NCBI RefSeq assembly: GCF_030704535.1
Contig: NC_081817.1
Coordinates: 26,723,001 to 26,787,000 of the forward strand
From: Vitis vinifera
Taxonomy: Eukaryota; Streptophyta; Magnoliopsida; Vitales; Vitaceae
Reading direction: 5' to 3'
Length of the DNA: 64,000 bases
Part shown: piece after piece, positions 35,603-47,000 of the stretch
Numbering within the stretch: position 1 is the first letter of the stretch
Layout: the number at the start of each line of letters is the position of its first letter
Position numbers and translations under genes: made by a program
The notes under the pieces: model-generated
Told to the model about the DNA's origin: nothing
Database searches by the model: none
What the model saw: only the letters and a program-made list of their open reading frames with translations

Positions 35603-36430
35603 CAATGTTTTCAGAACCGGATAAGTCATCGAACTGGAAAAGTTACCAGTTCACGGTTCATTGGTCGGACCGGCAGTCGAACTGGTGACGTCAATAATAT
35701 ATATTTTTATATATTATTAAATTTTTTTAAAAATTTAATAAATAAAAATAATAAATTCTATCTAAATTTTGACCGTATATATCTATCATGTTTGTTAATT
35801 TTTTTCACAAATCTTTTTATCTATAGTTGTCAATCATCCCAATATTTTCAATAATTTCAATAAATTAAAATGTCAATATGTAATAAATAAAACAAAAATA
35901 TAAAATTAAATATAAAATTTTAAAAAACTAAAATGGAAGGCAACTTTTCTAGTTGTGGAGATAGAGAAAGAGAGGGGAGCTTTCCAGGGGTGGGGGGAAT
36001 TTCCAATGGGAGGGCTCTTTGTCATCGTGGGGGAGGAGGAGTACAGTCTACCGTCGGGGGTGGGATGATGGGATTTGCGTTGGGTGTTACAGAGGTTGGA
36101 GGGCTTTTCAGCGCGCAACGGAAGAGGTGGGGTGGGGTTCCCAGCACCGGGGGTGCTGCCAGCGGATGATGCTCCAGGCGATAGTGGAGGTATCGTTACC
36201 GGTCAGACGACGCTTCAGGTGACAATGGGGGTACCAATCGCATGGGGAAGAGGGAAGAAAAATGAATTGTTGGGTTCGAAGGGAACTGGCCGATTCGTCC
36301 GGTTCGTTTGTCGAATTGTCGATTCAAACGGTTCAATTCTGGTTCGATGGCTTCCCAGTCCAATTGGCTGGATCGGACCGGAACCGTGACCGATCGGACC
36401 GACGGGTCCAGTCCGGTTTTTAAAGCCATG
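35603..36430. mobile_element. Non-autonomous hAT-type transposon, copy 3 (inverted)
   Basis: 828 bp. The left end is CAATGTTTTCAGAACCGGAT; the right end in reverse is CATGGCTTTAAAAACCGGAC. The flanks CTATTTGG (35595-35602) and TTATTTGG (36431-36438) match at 7 of 8. It is reversed relative to copies 1 and 2. The GC-rich interior yields chance open frames (35933-36429). No transposase. Confidence 0.8.
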
Positions 36431-36438
36431 TTATTTGG

Positions 36439-38128
36439 TGCATGTTTGAGCCACTTGGACTTTTGGATTGTGTTCTAAACACTTTGAATATGATGTACAA
36501 TTTTTGTTTTGATTTTATCTCATCTTTAACCATTTTATGTAGATTTATTTTGTAAATGCTTGTTTTATGTCCTATTTTTGTATCATTTGAATAACTTGTT
36601 AATTTAATCTCTTTTGACATGCTTTTGACCTTTTTATAACTCTTGATTTGTAATCTAGACATTTTTTGCATATTAGATAAACCTTCTTCTATAGCGTAAT
36701 CACCTTTTAACTATTTTATTTAAATTTATTTTATAACTACTTGTTTGTTGTCAAATTCTGACATCTCTACATGATTAGTGTACATTAGTCTATTTGATGC
36801 TTGTTTAGCCATCTTTTTATTTGAATTTTATATATGTTATATATATTGAGTGGTTCTTGTTTTGATTTTATATCTTTTATTTTGTTTGTAAATTAACCTT
36901 TTTCTTTGTATGAAAGTGCATTTCCTTGTTTTAGGGCATTTTCCAAGGTACACTTTTTTCTTACCTTGATTTTTTTTTGTTTTTTTTATATGCATATTAT
37001 TTTGAGTATTCTTTATCTCTTACTCTTTATTACCATTGTCTTGTCATATATTCTTGTTATTATCTCTTGGTATTCATAATTTACTAGTGAATTGTCATAG
37101 TTTCTATTACTTGTTTAGTAAAGACTTGTTTTGGGCCTAAACGGGTGCTATCTCGTAATACCTTATTGATAAGTAACCTAATTTTCGGATCTAAACTTGG
37201 TTTTCCTTCGAAAATGAGTTACCTAATGTTTTATTTCTTATTTTGTTTTTCCTTTTAAAAAAATAAAATAAGTGACGATTTCTTTTTGCAAAAATTATTT
37301 TTTCCACAAATAAAAGTAGTTGAACGGGGATAAATGTAAAAAATGTGGATCTATAAAAGGTTAAAAAGGTCTTTTTATAATAAATATTTGAATAATAAGT
37401 TTTCTTCACTTTTCTATATAGAACACAAAGAGGCAATGTACAGTTTTTTAAAAAACCTTTCTTCACTTTTCTCTGTATAGGACATTACTTTTCTCTATAT
37501 AGGACACAGAGGGACAAGTAGGGTTTAATAATCAATTATTTAGGTAAGATTCTAACCCTTTCATTAGCTTTAACTTTATGAACAATTTAAATATCATTTT
37601 ATAAAAAAAAAAAAATCTAAATCTAGACTATGTTTTGAATTATTTAATTTTAAATAAAAAATTAGTAATTTATGAATATAAGGGATTGTTAATAAGATAC
37701 AGAAATTTTGATTATTCGGATGATTAGATGAAGGTATATGTAGTCTATCCAAAAAGAAAGGAAAAGTATTTATTACCTTTAAAATATATAACATCTCTAT
37801 AAAACTATATTAATATTTCTAATTTAAACTAGATAAGAAATAAAATGTGATATATGTAACATCTAATTTATTTTCATTTTTATTTCATACACTTTTTTTT
37901 GAAAAAAAAAAATATTATTATTTAATTTTTTCAGAATTATTTTTGTACAAAAAAGCAAGATCAAGATCTCTGGAATGTTTTCTTGAACTTAAACTAAAAC
38001 TACAACTCGTTTAAATCTTAAAGATGAATTTCAGTTACAAAATGCTAGCATTCGTTCATTATTTTATCTCAAGATACTAGCATTCATTCATTACTTTTAT
38101 TTTTAAAAATATTCATAGTTTCCTCAAA
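36439..38128. other. AT-rich DNA with retroelement relics
   Basis: 37105-37230 is the inverted counterpart of 28590-28740. Short paired CTTTTCTCTATATAGGACAC-like strings occur near 37410-37515. No gene. Confidence 0.4.
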
Positions 38129-38305
38129 TATCTTAGTTGGGGTCATGTTGATAGATAGATCTGGGTTATCTTCGCCCAAAAAAAAAAAAAACAAAAAAAT
38201 CTTCAATGAAAGATAAACTTATATCTTAGTTGGGGTCATGTTGATAGATATATTTGGGTTATCTTCGCCCAAAAAAAAAAAAAACAAAAAAATCTTCAGA
38301 CTAGG
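38129..38305. repeat. 94-bp tandem duplication
   Basis: Two copies begin ATCTTAGTTGGGGTCATGTT at 38129 and 38223. Both continue to GGTTATCTTCGCCC, a long A-run and AATCTTCA, with few differences. Confidence 0.85.
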
Positions 38306-38314
38306 TTTCTAATG

Positions 38315-38520
38315 TATCTGCGCTACGTAAATTGCCACGTCATAAAACCATAGTTGGTAACTACGGTTTTATTTTTTAAAAACAATCAAAATCACAGTCA
38401 CCAATCACGGTTTTAACTTTAAGTTTAAAACCGTAGTTGGTGACTACGACTTTGACTATTTTTAAAAACAGTCAAAACCGTAGTCACCAACTACGGCTTT
38501 AACTTTAATTTTATATATAA
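38315..38520. repeat. Palindromic MITE-like element, relative of 1655-1830
   Basis: Dense inverted copies of ACCGTAGTTGGTGACTACG and its complement, with CTACGTAAATTGCCACGTCA at the left side. Strong hairpin potential. The ends were not delimited. Confidence 0.6.
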
Positions 38521-40606
38521 ATATATATTTATATATATATATTTAACTTTAATTTTTTTAAATAAAATATTATATTATTTTGATTTTATATTGATTAAAA
38601 ATATGTAAGTGGTGTAATAAAAATATTTAACTTTAATTGATCTCATTATTTAAAGAATAGTAATATATGAAACTAAATAATTGATGTCTTTAATTTGATA
38701 TAAAAATATATTTTGATAATTTTATTAAAATATTTGGCACTACACTCAATATAAATATAATTAGTTATAAATATACTATTTTATACCCTCATAATGAATA
38801 ATATTATATTATTTTTCAATGCAATATAAATATAAATTATTTCAAATAGATTTTTTTTATTTTTTCAATATAATAAATATTTATGAGATGAAAAAGAAAC
38901 AAAAAAAAAACAATAACAATTAATATATTATTTTAATGTTTTTATAAGCATAAAAATATTATTTTTGAATTAATTATATCTCTATTTTATAATTATTTGT
39001 TGACTTATACGAATTCTAACAAAAAAATATAGTTTAAATAATTAATATTATTTTATATTTTTTTTATCACAATGCAACTTTTGGTAAATTAAAAAAATAA
39101 AGTTAATTCTAGGTGTGATTTATTAATTGAGTTTTGCACATATACTTCAAATAGTTAATAATGATTGTTTATTTAAATTCTTGAATAAATAAGCTTATTT
39201 AAAAAAATAGTAAATTAATTTGAAATAATCAAAGGGGTGGGGCCCACCTCATTAAAAAAATACTTTTTGATTTTGAATTTCTCAATAATTATCAAACTTA
39301 TTTAATGATATTTATAATAATAAAAATTATTTTTATATCAACAAGAATGTGAATCTCTCATTTTCTTTTCTCTAATTTTATTTGTTAGAATATTTTTAAG
39401 TCTTAAGGATTTTTTTTTATTTTGGAAGGATTAAAAGTGCTACCTAAATATGGTATATGCACTTCCTTAATAATTTAAAAAATTTATGGACAATGAAAAA
39501 GTTGCATTCAAATACTAAAATAAGAAATAATATAAAATAAATTTTTTTTTTATCTTTTTTTGGAAATAATTTATTTTTGAGGTGGGAATCATGTAAGAAA
39601 TAAAGAGCACAAGGGTATATTTTTGTTTTTATTATTTTTTATTTCATTATTTTTATTAATAGGTTTTAATAAAATATTTTTAATAAACTAGTGGTTTTGA
39701 ATGATGATTAAAAATAATATAAATTAACTAAATTGAAAAATTCCATTATAACGTAAAAATCCAAAGAAAAAGTTTGTGATATAAGAAAAATTAAATACCC
39801 AATTCATAAATGTAACGATTGTATCATGTAAATAATATATAAGCTCAAAGGTTGTTATTAAAAAAAAAAAACGAGAACGAGATATTTTAAAAAAATAAGA
39901 GATAACATGTCAGAGAGGAGGATAATATTATCCTTTCATATATTATTTTCTTTTTAAAAGAAATGAAAAGAATATATATTTATTCCAAAAGATTTCATTG
40001 AAGATTTTAACTTTGTGATATAAGCCAAACCAAATACCCGATTCATATAAACCTAATAAAAAAACTATAAATAAAGTAATTGAAATGCTTATTAAATTAT
40101 AGTATTAAATCTAAATTTACTCCTACTAGAATGGATAAAAATAATATTAACAAAACAAATTATTTTAAAAAGAGATAAGATAAAAAAGTTCAAAAAGGAA
40201 ATAAGTGAAAATTTATTTTTTATATTTTAAAGAGGTTTTAGTTTCCTCTAATATCTCATGCATATTAATGACGCAATTGTACTATTTTAACCAATGTTAC
40301 TATGTAAAGGAACAATATGATATTCACTTCTTTAAATTGAGTTGGTAGTTTATTATTCATTTTCACAATAATATTATGTTGATCTCAAACTAATAACATG
40401 TAAAAAAAAAAAAAAATACAAATATCATGAGTTTTCATTTAAATAGTAATAATATGAATCTCTCAATTTTTTTTTTCTCTAATTTAAAATAAATATGGCA
40501 TGTACTTCCTTAGCAATTTAAGAAATTCTTGAGTAAAAAAAGTCATTCTAATAAGCAAATAAGAAATAATAAAAAAAAAAGAAAAAAAATGAGTTTTCAC
40601 TCATTA

Positions 40607-40646
<40 letters not shown>

Positions 40647-41560
40647 AAACTCAAAATTTTTAAATTGGTATTATATTTATTTATTTAAAAATAATTTAAA
40701 ATATATTTACTTTTTAACGAGTCATTTAATTATTTTCTAAAATATCATTTTTATTTATCACGTCATTAATATCAGCTAGATTCTTCATAAATGTTTCATG
40801 TTTTTATTCATTTTAGATTTTAGTATTATTATTATTATTTGAGATTTTTTTTCCTTAGAGAAATAAGAACCTCTTAAAAAAAGACTTTTTTTTTTCTTAA
40901 AGAGTGTGGATATTAGAAGTAGTAAAAAAAATTCCAAATAAAATAATAATAATAATAATAATAATATTTAATTCTAATATTACATATTAAATTATAAATT
41001 ATAGTATTACATATAAATTTATTCCTATTAATTCTAGATAATGGAAAGTATAAAATAGTATTATCTAAACAAATTATTTTAAGAAACAAGTTATTTTTTT
41101 ATATATTTAAAAATAAGAAACATGAAATGACATTTTTGTCCTTTTCTTCTTTCACTTAAAATCGTAGCCCTAATTGGTATATCTTCCTTCTCCCTTATCT
41201 TTCCTTTTTAAACCCTAATCTTCCATTCCAAAAGGGTTTAGCATTTGAATAAGAAAGAGACGGGGAATTGAAGAGTAGGTGGATGTTAAAGAGGAGGGCA
41301 ATATCATAATTTCATATATTGTTTTCTTTCCAAAAATTAAAAAGAAATAAAAGGCATGTAGATTTATTCCAAAAAGGTAAGATCTTTCCTTTGAAAAACT
41401 CCCTCAAATTAGATAATGGACAAAAATGCCTTGAGTTCCTCGTAAAAATAGATTAAAAAAATATTAAAAAAAAAAAAAAAGGAAAGAAAGAAATTAAAGG
41501 TATAGAAAAGTGAAAAATCCACCAAAAAAAACACTACCCACCCACCCAGAAAGGGTCATC
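38521..41560. other. AT-rich DNA upstream of the MADS gene, with rearranged repeats
   Basis: No gene. Blocks recur: GAATCTCTCA-TTTTCTCTAATTT at about 39350 and 40455; GAGAGGAGG-ATATTAT-TTCATATATT at about 39905 and 41285; TGTGATATAAG-AAATACCC at about 39775 and 40012; TAGTATTA-AAATTTACTCC-type at about 40097 and 40990. Block order differs between copies. An (AT)n microsatellite is at 40613-40643. Confidence 0.5.
40613..40643. repeat. (AT)n microsatellite
   Basis: About 15 AT dinucleotides, about 1.3 kb upstream of the MADS start codon. Confidence 0.85.
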
Positions 41561-41965
41561 CAAAAGAGGGAGAGGAGACCTTTGCCAAATGTAGGAAAAG
41601 GCAAAAATTGAAAACAGAGGAGAGGTGGGGGCCACCCTACGAAACGGAGAAACCTAAAAAGGGCAAAAAAAGGAGTCCAAATGTAGCAAAAGTATCATGC
41701 AATTCAACTAGGAATAGCCATGCAAAGTTGCCGTTTCTGGGGCTCTCTCGGCATTGGGGGTATCCAAATAACTCTCTCTCACGTCTCTCTATCTTCTCCT
41801 TCTCTATATTTAGCAATCCCCTTTACTCTTTTTCCAAGATTAGCACCCCAAAAGTAGTGAAATTTTGAGTTTTTTTTGGTGGGGATTTGTGGTGAGAGCC
41901 AAGGGGGTGGTGGGTTTTCTGGGTTTTGATCAATTGAGTTTTTTTTGGGTTTGGGGTTTGGAGAA

Positions 41966-43931
41966 ATGGGACGTGGTAAGATTGAGATAAAGAAGATCGA
42001 GAATGCTAATAGCAGACAAGTGACATTCTCCAAACGCCGTGTTGGGCTGCTCAAGAAGGCTTCCGAACTGGCGATTTTGTGCGATGCTCAAGTTGGTGTT
42101 ATTATTTTCTCAAATACCGGCAAACTTTTTGAGTTTTCCAGTACTAGGTGTGCCGGCAAATTTTCAATCTTTGTGAAAAATTTTGAATTTTTTTTCTTGG
42201 TTGCATGGGTTTGTTCATCAGTCCTCTGCTTTCTCTGAGGAATTTTGAGTTCTGTGCTTGATTCCATGTATTTGTTGATCCCATCTGTTGATGGGAAACT
42301 TTGAATGGTTTTTTTAGTCAGATTCTGTTGAGTTTTACTGGAACCGTGTCTATATATTTGTTTTGTTTTGTTTTTATTTTTCAAGTTTATTCTGTTTTCT
42401 AATACATATTATTTAAAATTTAAATTACTTTTTTTTTTGTTTAATGTTACCAACATTTAAAACAAAAATTATTTAGAGAATTTTGTGGTCGGTTTCCATT
42501 TGGTTGAGTTGTTTTTTTATTTTTTTATTTTTTTTCTTTTAATTATTTTGAAAATTTTGTGGTTGGTTTCTATTCTGTTGAGGCTTACTAGAGGTTTGAT
42601 TTTTATTTTCCTTCTCCTATTATATGTATTAATACAGAATTGTACATTTCTACCAAGTTATAAATGGTTGAAGACTTGGTTTTCTGTCGATTTATTTGGA
42701 GTGATAGAAGCTGACTAGTTATGTTATAACAACATAGGAATGCTTAATTGCAACAAGAATTTTTTGAATTATTTCCTTCTTCTTTGAAGCATAGTTTGTT
42801 TTCTCAATTGGATTTGATTATATTAGATGTTTTGATTATAATTTGCTCAATAAGACATTGTTTCTCAGTGTTTATGTGGAGATTTAAAGGTTAGTTTGAA
42901 TTAGGCCTCTTCCAATTTCCTTGCAAAGCAACATCTCCACCATGTCAAATTGCAAATTGAAGGTATATCCCCTCATCAACATGCCAAACTGTCAATCAAT
43001 CTCTGGCTATTGTGCAAGCATGCCTTTGGCAATTTTTAATGGTTTTGCCTCATTCGGATTTACTCGCCGAAGGCTTCCCGCATGCCAAATTGCCTGTATG
43101 AGTGTCAACAGCTCTTATTTGTCATCTTACAAAGGTCTTTCCTGGTTTATATAACTGGTGGTGTCGTATGTCAACTTCCCAAGCTCTGGTACTGGATTTT
43201 CCCTGATGAACAGGGCTCCGATACTATACTTCTGCCTTGCCCTTATCTAACATCTTCAATAGCTAGTACTGGATTTCCCCCAATGACCTGGACCCTGATA
43301 CTACTATACTTCTCCCTTGCCCTTATGTAACATTGTGGATGATGCTAATAATGTTTGTTGCAAGGCAGCTGTGTCCTTCCTGTACTTTTTGACTGTTTGG
43401 TTACCTGCATTATGCACTGATTGAAGTGATATTGATAAGTCGAATAAAATAGAGGGCCAAGTTGAACTACTGGATTATAATTAAGGATTTATGGTTCCTC
43501 TTCTAACATTTCATCATTTCTATGCTATAACGCCCCAGGATTTATGAGTCAAGAGATGTAAATATTTTGAAGAAGGCTCTTATAAACTCTATGTTTTCAC
43601 TCTATTCTCTTCTCGTTTATGCACGAATCAAGTTTGGATGGTCTTCTCTGAGCATGAAAACTTTCTCCTTTTTCTTGTAACCTCTTTTCAAAATCCTTTA
43701 CATCTATGTTATTACTCTGTCATGTCCCTCTGTTCTTCCTAGAATTCTTTGCACTTGACATCAGTTTTGATGTTTTATTCATCGCTGGGCTCCTTTACTT
43801 TATGTTTATTTGCAGCTGACGTGTCATGGCACAGGCTGTGGAGGCTAGGATGGTATTTGATCGTCTTCGAGCCCCCCAACTTTCGTTTTTGATTAATGAA
43901 AACATCCTTCGAAAATGCTTTCGCAGTTGTT

Positions 43932-44012
<81 letters not shown>

Positions 44013-47000
44013 TTTCCCTTTTGTTCCTATATATGATCATGTGAAATTAAGTGACAATTGTGTGTAGTTTTATGTGGTACATGATATTACAATTAATCAT
44101 ATATTTCTCCAATTGATACACATGGTTATACATCTTTTAACTAGTAGTCTAGTGATTGGGTTATTATGTCGTTGTTACCCATTATTGTCAGAATTTATAG
44201 TTTAACTGAGTTGATTGACCTTTAACAATCAATGGATGAACTGATGGTATTTACTAGGCTTTGAGGTAACACTGTTAAGCTACTGGATTGTGTCTATTTT
44301 ATGCTATCATTGTACTTGTTGATATTCAGATTTACATTGGTTGTTTTGTTTTTTTTCCAACTTCCAGTCCAAACTCTAGGATTTGTTATGGCAAAGACGC
44401 CATGCCAAAGAAGCTATCAGGGAATGTATTTTCAATAAATATGATGTTGAATTGGTTGATTGAACTTGATTAAAGTTTGTGTATGAAAAGGTTTTTTTGC
44501 ATGAAAGTGAAGGAAAAATGTACTCGGCCTGATAAAATTTGTGTATGGCATGGCACACCCATTAATATGTATGTATCTTTTTTCTCATTTTTGCAGCATG
44601 AAGCGAATAATTTCAAGATACAACAAGTTAGATTCATCAGAGGGTGCTCTAGTAGAATACAAGGCAGAGGTACTCTGCAATATCTGTTTGTGGTTTTCTG
44701 TTGTTGAATGACTGTTGTTGGATGGACAAAACCATTGATATATATGTTTTTTTTTGTTAACTTTCTGTCTCTTGTAAGAAACTGTCTCCTTTTTTGGTCT
44801 TCCTGTGCTCTACCTTGGCATATGATAATAGTTTTTTTATTTTCTGTGTATTTTGTTGAAGGCTTTGATCATTTGAAGAAAGACACAAAAGGTGTGAAAA
44901 TTTGAGGGAAAAATGCAATATATCATATAAAAAGAAAAATTTATTTATCACATAAAAAGTTATGCAATTTATTTAGGCAATGTTTGGTTCCCAAAAAAAT
45001 TGATGGAAAATGCAAGGGAAAGAAAATAGAAAAGAAAAAGTGAAGGAAAATTTTAGGTTATGTTTGGTTCTTGGAAAATTTGAAGGAAAATGCAAGGGAA
45101 AGAAAATATAAAGGAAAAGTAGAAGGAAAATAAAAAATAGATTAAAAGTAGATAAATAATTTTTATTTGTTACTTCAAACTCATTTTACTTATTTTAACT
45201 CATCGATATAAAGATTAAATAATTTAAAAATGCATAAGTTTCTAACTAGTTTTAATTATATTTGTTTTTTTTTATATATATATTTTTCATAGACAACCAA
45301 CATGAGAAAATAATTTTCCTTTATATTTTTTTTTCTTTTCTTGGTATTATATGGGAACCAAATATAACCTTAAAGTTAATAAATTATTTTTAAATACTAT
45401 TTGAAAATGCATAAGTTTTTAACTAATTTTAATTATATATATATATATATATATTTTTGGTATTTTTCACGGTATAACCAAACATGAGAAAATCATTTTC
45501 TATAGCATTTCTTTCTTTCTTTATTACTTTCCGGGAACCAAATTTATAGTTTTAACCTCTAGTCATTGTACGTTTTAGGCATTTAGGTGATATCTATGTT
45601 TTTTTTTCTACATAGGTTTTCCTTTGCTATGGGCGTCTCATACACTTGAGACATTAAAGTAAGTTGTTTTGGTTTATTAAAATAAGTAAATAAAGAAATA
45701 GAAGCAGAGAACTGTTTATGTTCATTTTTAATGCATGCATAATTGCATTTTACGGAATTATGGTGAGGTAGTAGCATTAAAAGCAGCTGTCAACCTTCAA
45801 TTGGCATACGATAATGTATTCAAAGAGTACGTACTTTTGCTCTCTTGAAATCATTGGAGTCTATTAATCACAATACAAAAAATTTTCCAAGAACTTATTG
45901 AGTGTACCTGTACTGTTATTTACTGTATTTCAAACATAAATGTTGATCAAGTGTAGCTCATTGAAAAATCAATTCGGACTTATGGCTCTTTGTATAGTTG
46001 TTTTTCTCATATAATCATGGGGTAGGGAATTCTAACTGAGTTTTCTCTTAATCTCAATGGAAGCAGGAGCCTAAAGAGGTGGACATTCTGAAAGATGAAA
46101 TTCGAAAGCTACAAACGAGACAGTTGTCAGTTTTCCTAGAATATCTGGATACATTTCATTGTCAGACTTTTAGAATATTGAAAAACCTTTTTTTTTCTTA
46201 ATTGCATTTATCAATCTGGTTCTTCAGACAGCTGTTGGGTAAGGACCTATCCGGCTTGAGCTTAAAAGAGTTACAAAATCTAGAACAGCAATTAAATGAA
46301 AGTTTATTATCAGTCAAAGAGAGGAAGGTGCTTCAGTTTCTTTTTCACGTTCTTCTATTTTTTTTGAAGCTCGAGGCTAAAAAGGCGTTAACAGAAAATT
46401 CTACCATTTTCAGGAGCAAGTACTGATGGAGCAGCTTGAGCAATCGAGAGTACAGGTATGTTCTGGAGTATGGATTTTAATGGCCTTTGGTTGATTTGGA
46501 ACCTCTTATCCTTAGCAATCAAGATAGTCATAGTTCCAAGTCATAAATTTATAGAAAAAGAATTAGGATTACGTTCACGCAGCATAATGGAAATGAAATT
46601 ATTAGGCCTTCTTTGGTGATTGTTTTTTAAAGCAATTTTCCATTCTTTGGAACAAAACAACATGAAACATGTTTGACAATTAGAAAATAGAAAACAATTC
46701 TCTATTCTTAAAAACAGAAAATCAGGTGTTTTCAAAGATCATCTTTTAGTTGTTTTCACTTGTTTTCTAAGGATTGTTTTAAAAAATAATTATACAAATA
46801 TGGAGAATGATTAAAAATAAATCACTAAATATGAAAGTTATTTTTAAAACATATTTAAAAACATGGAAAATAGGTTAAAAAACATTTTAGGTCTTCAAAC
46901 ATACTTTTGTTTTATGATATTCATAAAACAATTTTCAAAAACTGTTTTTTAGAATTGTTTTCGAAAATACTTCCCAAAAAGAGCCTCAGAATGCGTTTGA

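Noticed and set aside
35933..36429. Gly/Arg-rich open frames on both strands
   Set aside because: They are the GC-rich interior of hAT copy 3, reversed relative to copy 1; no recognisable protein.
41945..41965. Seven extra codons before the MADS domain
   Set aside because: The upstream codon is TTG; MADS proteins normally start MGRGK, which is the ATG at 41966.
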